A stretch of DNA of 64,000 bases from Laccaria trichodermophora (taxonomy: Eukaryota > Basidiomycota > Agaricomycetes > Agaricales > Hydnangiaceae): the NCBI GenBank assembly GCA_018417955.1, contig JACTVC010000001.1:3162001-3226000 (forward strand), written 5' to 3'. Positions 1-10,561 of this stretch are shown here, in pieces. How positions within the stretch are numbered: the stretch's first letter is position 1; each line of letters begins with the position of its first letter. Position numbers and translations under genes: made by a program. Below the pieces are notes generated by a model. That model was given only the letters and a program-made list of their open reading frames with translations, had not been told where the DNA came from and did not search any database.

Positions 1-2
1 AT

Positions 3-1859
3 TGGCAACCTGGAGATGAAGTGTTTTCAAATTCAGAGGAAAACATGGATGAACCAGTGGGGACTCTAGAAGTCTTAGCAGACCCTAATGGTGGTGAACC
101 ACCATTGGATTTTGAAGACTTTAAAGACCAAATAGATACTCGTGGAGGTTATGTTCTATCATTAGCATTATCAATTGATGACTTTAATGATGAACTTGAT
201 AGAGAAGAAGCAAGGAGTGAGCAGTTTGCAGAAAGCATCAAACAAAAGATTGAAAATGATGAAAATAACCTGACTTGTAGTGAAGAACAGAAGGACTTCT
301 TAAGAACCTTTGTAGTATCCACTTTAATCCCAGATTTGAGAGCCAGGTATGATGAAATGGAAACAGAGGACCCATATCCTGAAGAAGGACGCTCTTTCCT
401 AGGAAAGGCTCATGATGATTATCTGCCGTTAGTACGAATTTGGTTGAAAAATCCAAATGTTCGACCTGAAAATCTTACGGACAAACAGTATATTTCATTC
501 ACAAGATTTGCAAAAGGGTTCTTTGTTGACAAAGAAGACAGATTATACAGAAGAAGCATAGATTCCAGACACAAACTGGTGGTAGACAAATCACATAGAA
601 TGTACATGATGCGTGCGGCTCATGATAGTCTTGGACACAGAGGTGCATATGCTACGAGAATGATGTTAGGAGAAAGATTCTGGTGGCCAGACATTGAACG
701 CGATATTACATGGTATGTGAAAACATGCCATCGCTGCCAAGAAAGGTCCAAAAGGATTATAGAAATTCCTCCAACAGTTACTCATACACCCTCTATTTTT
801 CAGGTCCTTCATGCTGATACTGTTCATGTAACACCTGCATCTAATGGATGTAAATATATTGTACATGGAAGATGCGCTTTATCCAGTTATATGGAAGGAA
901 GACCTCTGAAGAAAGAAACAGCGCGGACTATAGCACTCTGGTTATTTGAAGAAGTAATTTGCAGATGGGGCTGCCTATCCGAAATTATTACAGATAATGG
1001 TGCTGTATTTCTTGCAGCTGTAAGATGGCTTGAAGAAAAGTACGGAATAAAGGGAATACGAATTTCCGCGTACAATTCTAAGGCAAACGGAAGAATTGAG
1101 AGACCGCATTGGGATGTAGTACAAATGTTAGCCAAATGCTGTGGACCACAGAACCTTGCTAAATGGTATTGGTTCTTTTGGCAGGTACTATGGGCAGATA
1201 GAATCACGGTTAGAAAGCGTTTTGGTTGCTCGCCGTTTTTCATGGTTACTGGTGCGCATCCACTGATACCACTTGACGTTCAAGAAGCCACATGGTTAGT
1301 TAAATTACCAGATCGTGTTTTAACTACAGAAGAGCTTATTGGCTATAGAGCAAGAGCTTTGGCCAAACACAGGGTTCACGTTGCAGACATGAGAAGGAGA
1401 GTGACCTTAGAAAAAATGACAAGAGTAGCAAAGTACGAAATTGAACATAGGAATAAAATCGTTGGTAGAATTTACAAACCGGGGGACTTGGTTCTTGTCA
1501 GAAATACGAGCGTTGAGTCATCCTTGAATAGAAAAATGAAACCACGATATTTAGGCCCGATGATTATAATCAGGCGTTCCAAGGGAGGTTCGTACATTGT
1601 GGCGGAAATGGATGGGGCTGTGTTTCAAAATAAAGTTGGGGCCTTTAGAATTATTCCTTACTTTGCAAGGACTAAGATAATGCTTCCCGACGATATTTAT
1701 GAAATCATAGACCTCAACAAAGAAAGCTTAGACAAATTAGATGAAGAAGGACTTGAAGATCACGTCGATTCGAATGACTATTACTTCGAAGGCGTAAATT
1801 TGGACCAAAACGTTCAAGATGACGCCGGCGGAATGGAAGCAAACGATGATGATGATTAG
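3..1859 (+). CDS. Retrotransposon pol C-terminus: integrase (5' partial)
   Basis: The frame is open to the left edge, so this is the end of a longer polyprotein. Counting residues from base 21, an acidic linker (about 1-130) is followed by an HHCC zinc-binding domain (His pair near 201-206, CHRC near 236). The integrase core follows with D266 (HADT), D325 (DNG) and E360 (GRIER), a D,D-35-E spacing. The C-terminal part has a GDLVLVRN motif typical of Gypsy integrase tails, and the protein ends in an acidic stretch. Integrase inserts element cDNA into chromosomal DNA. No chromodomain was recognised. No internal stop is present, so this part could be functional. It ends 175 bp from the converging 3' end of the antisense gene at 2034. 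Confidence 0.9.
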   Translation, partial: WQPGDEVFSNSEENMDEPVGTLEVLADPNGGEPPLDFEDFKDQIDTRGGYVLSLALSIDDFNDELDREEARSEQFAESIKQKIENDENNLTCSEEQKDFLRTFVVSTLIPDLRARYDEMETEDPYPEEGRSFLGKAHDDYLPLVRIWLKNPNVRPENLTDKQYISFTRFAKGFFVDKEDRLYRRSIDSRHKLVVDKSHRMYMMRAAHDSLGHRGAYATRMMLGERFWWPDIERDITWYVKTCHRCQERSKRIIEIPPTVTHTPSIFQVLHADTVHVTPASNGCKYIVHGRCALSSYMEGRPLKKETARTIALWLFEEVICRWGCLSEIITDNGAVFLAAVRWLEEKYGIKGIRISAYNSKANGRIERPHWDVVQMLAKCCGPQNLAKWYWFFWQVLWADRITVRKRFGCSPFFMVTGAHPLIPLDVQEATWLVKLPDRVLTTEELIGYRARALAKHRVHVADMRRRVTLEKMTRVAKYEIEHRNKIVGRIYKPGDLVLVRNTSVESSLNRKMKPRYLGPMIIIRRSKGGSYIVAEMDGAVFQNKVGAFRIIPYFARTKIMLPDDIYEIIDLNKESLDKLDEEGLEDHVDSNDYYFEGVNLDQNVQDDAGGMEANDDDD

Positions 1860-2033
1860 TTTATTAAAAACACGACAAGTTCTTTCTGAATTAAACAAAC
1901 GACGAAAACTGCAATTGGGAGTATTCAGAAGATAAAAGCGCGCGCACGCAAAAACAGATCATCTAGATTTTAAATGTACTATGAAAATACATAAGGACTC
2001 TAGGTGCCCTACTAAGTCCGTATAATTACCTAC

Positions 2034-3393
2034 TTAAGCGAGAAACGCTTCGATTTCCTCATAATCTTTGAGCAAGTCGGCAACAGTCTCGTACTCAGCG
2101 TTGATGACTTCAAAGAGTTTGAGCTCCAAGTCCATGCGCTGAAGGACAGTAATGACGCGGTTGCGCAAATCCAGCTCCGTAGTACGATAATAATCCAGCG
2201 TGGGTTCGCCAGGCATGGGTTTGTCGAGAACGGTTCTGGTGCGCTGCGTGATAAAGTCCTTGATGGAACTATCAAGTGACAAAGAGTGTCCTATGCACAA
2301 AAAAAGATAAAAATGGTCGTTAGCTTTGTGATATGTGATATAGCAAAGTAGAAAGGACATACCGCGACGATGCTGAAGGTCGGCGAGGTCAGTGGCAGAA
2401 GAGGGATCAATCCGAGCCCGCTTGTTGCTGGACGACGCAACCTGACCATTCTCGATAGCGGCCGCCTTGAAGTAAATACGATTTTTAGTGTCCATGCCAG
2501 GGACAGCGGCGTACGGAATACGCACAGTCTCTGCGCGTTTGAATGGGAACTAACAACGAATTTATGAGCATTTGCGTATTAAAAAAAAAAAGAACGCGTC
2601 GCGTGGCTTACCTTGCTTGCAGCACGCTTTTTGCCCTTATCCTTTGTACCGACCTTCGCTTCGACTTCCCCGTTGAAGAGGTTGTCGATTTTCATCTGCG
2701 CGAATGACCGAGTAAATGAATTGATAAGACCTATGAAAATTAAGAAATACGCACGGCGTCAGGACCTGAAGCGGCAGTAATGGGACCATCAGACGCACCC
2801 ATTGTGACGTCGACATCGCCAATAATCTCAATCTCGTCGTCGTCCTTGTCGTCGATGACAGCCTTGGATTTCACGGCTTTACGAGGGCGAGGCTGAGCAA
2901 AAGAGCGATTAAAAATAGAAAAACGAGAATAAATAAAAATAACGGACCTTGGGTTTAACGTCAGCAAGGGCTGCAGCGACGTCAGCGGCACCACGCTTCT
3001 GTGCGTTTCCTGCATCTCGGATGATCTGGACCTTCTTACAGAAGTCCCGGCAGACGTTGAAGCCTACAGGAGCGGTAACGGACTTGTCCAAGTCATTAAG
3101 GGCGTTGTACTCTTGGCGAACGATGAAGACAGGCTCCGATATGTTGTGATCAGTAAAAATGGCGGGATCGCCACTGGTGACAAGAGTCCCCTAACAAGAA
3201 GCAAGATGTACGAATTAAAATGACATTCACGTATATATCATGAAAAGCGTACGCAGAGTCCAGCGATGCTAGAAAGCATGCTGAGCAGAACAACGGGCTG
3301 GAACGTCGGCTTCGAGTTGACATAAGTCTTAAACGCTTCGTTGATATTGTCGCGGATGACGAGAGTAGACATGAGAGGTGCAGGAGGAGACAT
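2034..3393 (-). CDS. Spliced antisense accessory gene A, unknown function
   Basis: I do not recognise this protein. Six exons can be read on -, all with GT-AG introns of 55-72 bp: 3393-3253, 3190-2948, 2892-2755, 2695-2612, 2549-2363 and 2290-2034. They sum to 1050 nt, exactly 349 codons plus stop, with no internal stop, which strongly supports the model. The start is the first ATG of the frame (MSPPAPL); an internal ATG (MSTLVI) eight residues later is an alternative. The protein has a basic segment (PRPRKAVKSK) followed by an acidic run (DDKDDDEIEI) near its middle and a Glu/Leu-rich C-terminus that may be helical. It sits antisense between the integrase and the 3' LTR. Being antisense protects its introns from removal when the element's sense RNA is copied. 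Function is unknown. Confidence 0.8.
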
Positions 3394-3956
3394 GTTTAGG
3401 CTGGGTGAAAGCGTCGTGAATTGTGCTACAATACTCGACGGATTTTCTCGTCTTTTAAATTGTTCCACTGTTCTACACCCCTGACTAGAGAATGAAGAAT
3501 TTGACAACGCACTCATTCAGGAGTTGAGCATCATTTCAGGAGGTATCGCGTATGATAATCACATGTGCTATTAATAGAATTGCCGTCGCTTCAGACGCAC
3601 TCTTCGCGCTTGGCGGAACAACTGAGGACAGTTGATTTTAAAAGTAGGGGGGAGGATAGTGATCTATTATAACATATAATGTACCTTGTGAAATCAAGAG
3701 ATAAACGTTTTGCGATTTTATAATTAAAAGAACGAACTTAGAAATTGGTTGAAAAAGTCTCTAAGTCAGCTGAGGCGACTTCAGTCTTCTTTCACACCAG
3801 CAGAAAAACAACAAGATACAAGCTTTTATTAGTCTACCTAATAAAAACTACAAGAAATACAAAGATAATACGATATTAAGAGGTTTTGCGTAAAGAATAT
3901 CGTATAAAGTCTCAAAAAAAAAAAAAAGATGCATAAGAAATATGAAAGCGCCTCGC
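3394..3956. other. Spacer between antisense genes A and B
   Basis: About 560 bp, AT-rich, with no supportable ORF. It must hold the promoter of gene A (transcribed leftward) and the 3' end of gene B. A 14-bp A run lies near 3915. No clear TATA box was assigned. Confidence 0.5.
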
Positions 3957-6036
3957 TCACCCATCGTTGGCCGGGGCCTCACCTTCATTGTCTTGATCGT
4001 CTTCGTCATCCTCGTCAGAATCATCAGTAGGAGGACGTCCGGGGCAGATCTTCTCGAACAGAACGGCCATCTCTGCCAGATTGTTGAGGGAGTCTTTGGC
4101 AGCCTCGCCATCGGAAGGATTGGCAAGATCGCCAAGGTAGTTCATGAAGAAAGGAAAATAGTGGTCGAGGTCCTCTTGGGTCTGAAAAATGGTCCCCACC
4201 AAGTTTTCACGGCCTTCGAGAACAGCGAGGTCGAAGAGCGCTCGAGCAGCGCGGCGCATGTTGGTATCCCGACGATACATGAGGGAGTCAAGGATCGCGT
4301 GTTGTGCGCGGATGTGCTGTTGATCGAATATAGCGTCTTGGACATGAGAAACAATGACTACAAACAGAAGCGAAGTCAGAAGAAAAAATTTTAAAATAAA
4401 AACTCGAGAACTTACGTTCCGGAGCCAAGCGAACGGGGCGACGTCCCAAGATACCGCGGACTTCCGCACGACGAACAGGTTTCAAGCTGAATTCACAGCA
4501 GGTGAAATGCGCAGTAGTACAAGGCACGCAGGGGTAACCCCAGCCTTGAAACTGGCATTTCTCCTCCTTTCGGTTTTTGCCCATCGAGCATTGAACGCAA
4601 GGCTCGGGGATCTGAACAGAAGAGAACTTGAGTAGAATAAAAAGAAGATACAATAAAGTAACTCACGAATGGTTTGTTGAAAAGATGCTCCAAGTCGGTG
4701 GGGACGTTGAACGCCCCTATGAAACGCTCATGAGGAGGTACTGAATAAACAAAGACTTTCGTTAGCAACTAGAAATGAAAGAAGAAAAATAAAAATAAAA
4801 ACTTACAGAGCCTTTGCTTATCACGAGTTAGCTCGGGGTTAATGACCTCTGGCGCTATAATAAAAAGTTCGAAGTTAAAAAGAGAAGCGTGAATTATAAG
4901 AAAACCTGAAGACGTACCGCTTTTACGGGGCCGTCCACGTTTACGAGGAGGAGGACTAGCAACGAACGACTTGTCCGATTGCTCATCCTCTCCTTCCTCA
5001 CTGGGACTCCGTTTGCGTTTGCTGGCCTTAGATTTCGTGCTTGGAGCAAGCACGAGAGTGTTCTTCATTTTGGCAATAGCTTTTGCAGGGCGATCGCGAC
5101 GCGTGTGCATCTCCACCTTAGGAATGCTGAGGCGAGGGACTGCGAGGATCGAAGAGGCGTTGGCAGGAGGTGCTGGAAAAGATGCGATAGGCGGCAAGAT
5201 ACCAAGCGGCGGCGTAGGAGATAAAGAAATGGGAATTGGCGCGTCAGCGGAACCAGTTGCTGGAGTGGCAGAAGTACGAGAGTGGCCGGTAGCGGGAGGA
5301 CTGTCCGGCGGCGAAGGCGTAAACTTCATGAGGCCTGGCGACGCGAGAACGCCTTTACGACGTTTCTAAAAAGAAGTAAAGAATAAATCAGAAAAAGAAC
5401 GAAATATTTAGAATAAGAAAACTTACAAAGATGGGAGAGTCCTCTCGGTCAGACTCCTCGTCAACGGGCGATGGATGACGACTAGCGACAGGAGTAGATG
5501 AAGCTGGGAAAGGGTTTGCCCTGACAGGCGCATCACAGATCGCAGGGAGAACTTGAAGGAGTTCGTCATTACTCAACGGAGTCATGACGAAGTCCCCAGT
5601 AAGACAATCCACCTAGAAATAAAATAAAATAAAAATCAGATGAAGAAACAAAGACACTCACTGGGAGATAATAATCCTCGTCGCCTTCGGGCGCCTCGAG
5701 CATCCACTCATCCCAAGCGGAGTTGGCGTGGTCGGTACTCAAAACGGCCCATGCGTTGTAAAGAGATTTACGCACGCGAAGGTCGCATTGAGTTTCTTGC
5801 ACGCCATCGTCAAGAGAACGGCAGTATCTCAACTAAGAAAACAAATGCTGAGTTAAAAGCAGAAAAAGAAAAGATAAAAGACGACTTACCATGAGCGGAT
5901 GGACAATAGCCAATAGATTGGCGATGTCTTCACCATCGCAATCCGCAAGTGCCTCCTCGTCGAACAGAGAGCGAGCGGAGTGGTATGCAGCGCGGGTGTA
6001 GACAGAGCCGTCGAAGAGCACTTGCCAACTAGCCAT
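3957..6036 (-). CDS. Spliced antisense accessory gene B: AT-hook and Cys-cluster protein
   Basis: Eight exons on - can be read with GT-AG introns of about 50-66 bp: 6036-5890, 5832-5662, 5612-5427, 5365-4918, 4854-4807, 4740-4667, 4611-4416 and 4357-3957. Their sum is 1671 nt, giving 556 codons plus stop with the frame intact. The long fourth exon is Pro/Ser-rich and ends in a basic segment with an AT-hook core (RKRGRPRKS), which usually binds AT-rich DNA. Exon seven has a cysteine cluster (CVQC, then C, C-VPC, CC) that could bind zinc. The C-terminus is helical-looking and ends in a long Asp/Glu tail. The motifs suggest a nuclear, DNA-associated protein, but I recognise no family. It belongs to the same element as gene A and is read in the same direction. 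Confidence 0.85.
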
Positions 6037-6485
6037 GGCAAAGCGAGCAGAAAGCAGTGGGGAATGTGAAAAGAAGAAAAGGAACTTTGAGAAAGAAAGA
6101 CGACCAAAAAGGGACTCTCCTTTGTAGCACGAGAAAAACAGAAAGGTCCCTGAGTTCCAGAGGAGCTCCGTGTCCGATTTGTTGTGGTTCCTGCGAATCA
6201 TTGAGAATCCCAAAGTTTTAAAAAGTCTATTGGGCGCTTGTGTCTAAAAATAGAATTTTCGGAGGCTTTTGGCTTGACGTGCGTGAGATGCATACTATAA
6301 CGAGTAAAACGTCGGTGTGGCGGACATTGACAACTTCAGAAATTGTCAGTCGTATGTCAGTCGATCCTGGAAAATCTTGGCGATCCGTCGCTACAATATG
6401 AAAACGTGTGAACCACAAGACAAAGTCCAGAGAAAGACGTCCTCAGAAGGGAATCTTGCAATGACCGAGGACGGTCAGTATTATA
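6037..6485. other. Region upstream of antisense gene B
   Basis: About 450 bp between the ATG of gene B and the polypurine tract. No supported ORF. It should contain the gene B promoter; nothing specific was recognised. Confidence 0.4.
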
Positions 6486-6497
6486 GTGGGGGGGAGA
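6486..6497 (+). promoter_or_regulatory. Polypurine tract (plus-strand primer)
   Basis: A 12-base run with one pyrimidine, GTGGGGGGGAGA, lies directly before the LTR start TGATATGG. This is the expected position of the RNase-H-resistant primer for plus-strand synthesis in LTR retrotransposons. Confidence 0.75.
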
Positions 6498-6999
6498 TGA
6501 TATGGATGAAACCATTTCACCCGTATAAAATTCGATTTTAACGATTTTACCGATAAAGGTCATCTCTAATAAATACACTACGTACAATTGCAATGATACA
6601 AAGAGTCAATGCGCATACCCGGCGCAGTTGATTAAAAATGCAAATGCGTGGAATCTGAAAATAGGACGAAGGCCTTGGAACTGGCAGCAGTACGCGTCGT
6701 GACATTATACTTGGATCCTATCTAAGATTCACCTACCATGAAATAGAGCACAAAGAGGTTCTAGAGTAAACACCCAACGCAGGGAGAAGAATTGCATTAC
6801 TACTAAAGGGTTTAGAAACACATAATGGATTTATTGTGAAAAACTCGTGTTTATACAAGAAATACAGAAAAGACAACTTAGACGCCTAAACGGCATGTCT
6901 GAAATACTGAGAAGACTAAATTACACCTAAACCGTAAACATACGAAGACTTAGCGTGGCTCACGGCCATTCAGAAAGTCATGTACGGCAGTTCCCGCGT

Positions 7000-7020
7000 A
7001 CGCATCAAAGACTGATGCGT
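7000..7020. promoter_or_regulatory. Repeated palindromic motif in LTR (copy 1)
   Basis: ACGCATCA and TGATGCGT are perfect 8-bp inverted arms around a 5-base loop. The same 21-bp unit returns at 7355-7375 with one loop change, and a partial form lies near 7218. Its repetition in the presumed U3 suggests a binding site for a dimeric regulator; this is inference. Confidence 0.45.
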
Positions 7021-7354
7021 CTGAACGTCACAAGTACAAACATAAGAAAAGACACATTCTATTATATGAAATATAATAAGAACCCCCTGAAATAAGAAAG
7101 ACATTTGAAAACACCTTCGGAGTGTCTCCCGACCTCCGTAATGAAAAGACGAGCCAAGACAGGGCATTTTAATTAAAAACTCGGAAACGACGGAAGACCG
7201 AAGACTATTGGTAAACGCGTACGCATGCGCATCAACGCATCAGGAAACGTTAATCATTTTGTGATGTCATCTGTCAAACCGGTCAACCGGGCCATAGAAA
7301 GAAACACGCGGGATCATGCCAAGCTAAGAATAGCTACGTCGGCTAACTCCGCGT

Positions 7355-7375
7355 ACGCATCAAACACTGATGCGT
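7355..7375. promoter_or_regulatory. Repeated palindromic motif in LTR (copy 2)
   Basis: Second copy of the ACGCATCA / TGATGCGT inverted repeat, with the flanking CGT preserved on both sides. It lies 355 bp downstream of copy 1 and about 155 bp upstream of the TATA box. Confidence 0.45.
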
Positions 7376-7530
7376 TTGAAAATGAAAGACGCGACACTAC
7401 AAAAATCTGTAGTGTTCACAGAGATAGACTACGAAATATACCACACGTTCATTAAAATTCATATTTGTAATTCGGACCGAAGTATCCCGCAATTAAAACA
7501 CATGTAAAACATAGATAGGAGTTCCTGGAG

Positions 7531-7538
7531 TATATAAG
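7531..7538 (+). promoter_or_regulatory. TATA box in LTR
   Basis: TATATAAG lies within the 3' LTR, about 1.03 kb from its start, with a GC-rich stretch downstream where transcription could begin. It is the only strong TATA element found here. Confidence 0.5.
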
Positions 7539-8010
7539 GAGCGCGCTAGCAGGTCAAAGAGGAAGGAATCGCCCCCCCGTTGACCAGCTAGTTGCACTCC
7601 AAGTAGAGACTTAGGAGGTGGACAGTTGTAATCAATTAAAAGGAGATTTCTTCGTGGTCAGATAAGTACAGTGTGAACGAAGCCAGCGTGCTTGGGAGTC
7701 AACTTACTTGGAGACTTGGAATAAGAGGTTTTAAGGACACAGTATCATTTTAGACGAGACAGCGTACTCGTACACTTGGTTTTGGAGCGTAGTGACATAA
7801 TAAAAACTCACGGGAGTCATAAAAGTCAATTAAAGTCGTGTTTTGTGTTAATAAAAGAAACTGTGATCAAAGAACTTTGCATTTAAGAAACCAAGTTCCC
7901 AGAAAGATATACTTTGTTCTATTGAACTATTCTAAACCACACCTTATAATAAAAACCCAATTTTGAACGAAAACTCTTGAGACTTAAACCTAAGAAAACA
8001 AAAGTGGTAT

Positions 8011-8600
8011 TTCTTAATACCAAAGGCCCTCGAACTCTTGCACCGAGATTGTGATAGTGTGTGTGTGTGTGTGTGAGTGAGTGTTAGGTGTATAGGGTTT
8101 TCCCCCGACGCGCTTGATCCTTGTTTGCGTGTTTCGCACTTTCACGTTCATCCCCGTGCAAAGCGTATCACAGGGAGGTGTTGTCATTCCTGTGACTTCA
8201 AGGCTATTTTGAGCCATGACTGTTGAAACAACAGTGTACCACTGGGGTGGTCAGACATCTGTCTCTTTTTGGCAACCCATCTTCTGTGCTCCAAGGTTCA
8301 TTTCATACTTATCACCAGAGGGCTTGAGTGGTCTTTGCAATGTTGCAACACCAAGAGGGTCAACCCCACTTATGATGGTCAACCTCCTTTAATGCCTTGG
8401 ATCCAGGCTAGTTCCATCCCACCTTTCACTCAATATATTCCTGCCTTTGCAAGCATCCCAGTAAGGTTTGCCAGTCTTAATCCATGCTAGCTGCTAGCAT
8501 CTAACTTGGCCTTGATGACTCCATGCATGGTGAACAAGTTGCTGTTTACTGTGGATGTCTCAATTGAGAGCACACCCTCAATCAGTGTCTCAAAAACACT
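8011..8600. other. Unassigned host or old-repeat sequence with GT microsatellite
   Basis: About 590 bp between the LTR and the MITE. It holds a (GT)n run near 8056-8074 and a short open frame on - ending near 8014, but nothing I can assign. The same sequence continues after the MITE (9172) and after the Gypsy element (18653), so it was one block before those insertions. Confidence 0.4.
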
Positions 8601-8608
8601 GCAAGAAA

Positions 8609-9163
8609 TAGTGTTTGGAAGTTAGGTTAGTTAACTGGAAAATAACCAAGACCAGACCGGACCTAACTGCAAAAAGACTGGACTGTGGTTAGTGGTTATT
8701 CAATTCTGGAAATGAAATAACCGGTTATTTTGCAGTTAACTAACCATTAAAAAACCGGTTATAACTGGCCCTGATATACCCCTTCAAAACGCACCCAGAA
8801 ACGTGAAAAACGCTTAACATTTGACTGAGTTATTGAAAATATCATCCAAAATAGTAGATTTTCAAGAATATTATCATAAAATTGTCAATTCTTCACTGAA
8901 TTTAGCGTTCTTGGGCTCATTCTAAAGCTACGATGCATGGCAATAATGTTTACTGCAAAGAATATGAGAAATATATGCCATTTTAATCTATTTTCTATTT
9001 TTTCGGTCCTAACTGGTTAGTAACTGCAACTAACTGGTTTTGGTCAGTTATCTTCAGTCCAGTTAGGTTATTTTGGGTCTGGGAACGAACCCTAACTGGT
9101 CTCAGTCTCGGTTGGAGCCCCTGGGCACCCAATAACCTAACCTAACCAGACTTTCAAACACTA
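8609..9163. mobile_element. hAT-type MITE, 555 bp
   Basis: The ends are inverted: TAGTGTTTGGAAG on the left and the complement of TAGTGTTTGAAAG on the right. The element is flanked by a perfect 8-bp target duplication GCAAGAAA (8601-8608 and 9164-9171), the TSD length of hAT transposons. It contains many copies of an AACTGG/CCAGTT motif and no coding potential, so it must depend on a transposase elsewhere. Confidence 0.85.
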
Positions 9164-9182
9164 GCAAGAAAGGATACCTCAC

Positions 9183-9560
9183 TGTGATACGGAGTTGAGG
9201 ATGCACGCAGCCACGCTTACCAATGCCGGACTTATATTGTTTGTAATTGCCTTTCGTACTTGAGACATAACCATATTCATCTTGCTACCAAGCTCGCGTG
9301 AAGTGTGTCCTGTGTCCACTGCTGGTAAGACCAAAGGGCGAGCTCCCTGCATAATGCTCCCTCCTCCACAGGATACGAGAGCCCACTCTCTGGGTTATAG
9401 AGAATCCCACCTAGGATTGCTAGGCAACTCGAGTAGATGAGCGCGCCGTAAGGCAGCGTTCTCTCCTCTCTTCAATTCATCAAGACTACGCTACTACATG
9501 TAGCTACGGTACTACGAGACTTCACGCGCACGAAGTCCCCGCACGCACTGAGGTTTCACA
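9183..9560 (+). repeat. 5' LTR of the Gypsy element
   Basis: 378 bp, starting TGTGATACGG and ending GGTTTCACA. No difference from the 3' LTR was seen. The LTR end carries a small inverted repeat, GACTTC ... GAAGTC, at 9521-9540. Confidence 0.97.
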
Positions 9561-9561
9561 T

Positions 9562-9601
9562 TGGTGGGGGCACCGCGGACTTCACATTCGATGTTGAAGT
9601 C
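9562..9601 (+). promoter_or_regulatory. Primer-binding site and leader hairpin of the Gypsy element
   Basis: One base after the LTR comes TGGTGGGGGCACCGCGG, starting with the TGG expected for pairing to a tRNA CCA end. It is followed by a stem GACTTCA (9578-9584) and TGAAGTC (9595-9601). Bases 9562-9585 are identical to 26490-26513 in the other LTR element, and the stem recurs there with a different loop. The primer tRNA is not identified. Confidence 0.7.
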
Positions 9602-10051
9602 TCGCCTCGGGAGAATTCGGAGGCGGTACTCCGATCACGCCATTGTGAGTGTGACACGTTACATACCACCTCCATCATCCTCCCTCGTGTACCAACCATT
9701 ATCCAATTCCCTACTCGTCGCTGAGCGCAGTCCTTCCTGCGTTCGCGCGAGGATGCCCTGGAGCGCTGCTACAGCATTCACGGTTATTCGACTCCCTTCG
9801 GCTATCCAGATCCTCCGGATTACCTTAGTCGTTTAGCCCCCGCGAGATCTTTCACCCGACACCTCCATCCGTTCAGTCTACCCCTCTCCCAACCGATTCA
9901 TTCCGACTTAGCTATGCCACGAATCTTTCGGATGAAGGATCTCCCTCGATCAGCGTATCTACGAGCCGGCAAGAAATTTGCAATCGATTAGGGGGCCACT
10001 CGCGTATTTAAGAGATGACACAGTAGTTCTGTCTCTCTCCGCTACACTACC

Positions 10052-10549
10052 ATGGCTACCCCTTCCAAACCCACTGTCGATATCGTTGACTTTTCCAAGA
10101 AACCGAAGACTACTGGTCATTCAACTAGAGCGGCCTCCAAAAACAACCCACCTGCGGAAGAGAGCGCTAAAGGTGCCAGCACCTCAGCAGTTCCTCCTAC
10201 GAAGGGAAAAGCGACAGCCATGTCGCCAACCGCGGAAGAGAGCGCTACAGGTGTTAACACCCCAGCTGTTCCTCCTGCGAAGGGAAAAGCGGCAGCCACG
10301 TCGCAATCCAAACCTGCCAAACCCGGGGCATCTTCACAGAAAGCCCCTGCTCCACTACCCCTCCCTCCGTCGGGTTCCAGCGTGCCGCAAGGCAGCGTTG
10401 TACCGATTACGATCAACCCTCCTGGTCCGAACCTCACGATGCTGCAGGAGACTGGTCAAATCCTCTCGGATGCACCTTCCCTTACGTACTTAACTACGAT
10501 TTCGAGCATCTCTACGCTAGGCAACAAGAACCCTAGGGGATCCCATTAA
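10052..10549 (+). CDS. Short N-terminal ORF of the Gypsy element (gag position)
   Basis: 165 codons in the place where gag is expected. The protein is Ala/Pro/Ser/Lys-rich and looks disordered. It contains a 26-residue tandem duplication (AEESAKG and AEESATG repeats; 78-bp DNA period near 10154 and 10232). No capsid fold motif or CCHC zinc knuckle is visible, so it is either a much reduced gag or a leader peptide. It is in the same frame as pol and is separated from it by one TAA (10547-10549) and four codons, so readthrough or a point mutation would explain the break. Confidence 0.7.
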   Translation: MATPSKPTVDIVDFSKKPKTTGHSTRAASKNNPPAEESAKGASTSAVPPTKGKATAMSPTAEESATGVNTPAVPPAKGKAAATSQSKPAKPGASSQKAPAPLPLPPSGSSVPQGSVVPITINPPGPNLTMLQETGQILSDAPSLTYLTTISSISTLGNKNPRGSH

Positions 10550-10561
10550 GATATCACGCTG

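Larger units (their letters stand above)
1..8010 (+). mobile_element. 3' part of an LTR retrotransposon with antisense accessory genes
   Basis: The order read from left to right is integrase end of pol (+), two spliced genes (-), polypurine tract (6486-6497) and LTR start (6498). The left part of the element lies outside the window. The start of the LTR is supported by the polypurine tract directly before a TG and by a second copy of its first 64 bp at 63937-64000. The right end is not fixed: I place it near 8010, where sequence character changes, but I found no TSD because the 5' end is missing. The integrase type suggests a Ty3/Gypsy-like element; that family placement is inferred. Confidence 0.65.
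6498..8010 (+). repeat. 3' LTR (start firm, end approximate)
   Basis: It begins TGATATGG right after the polypurine tract. Bases 6498-6561 match 63937-64000 with one difference (T/C), so this is a repeated terminus. Inside are a TATA box (7531), a repeated hairpin motif (7000, 7355) and AATAAA-like signals near 7797, 7849 and 7947, giving a plausible U3-R-U5 layout. The 3' boundary is estimated only from the change in sequence near 8010. Confidence 0.6.

Noticed and set aside
887..1243. 118-codon ORF on - inside the integrase
   Set aside because: Shadow of the integrase frame, which has clear catalytic motifs on +.
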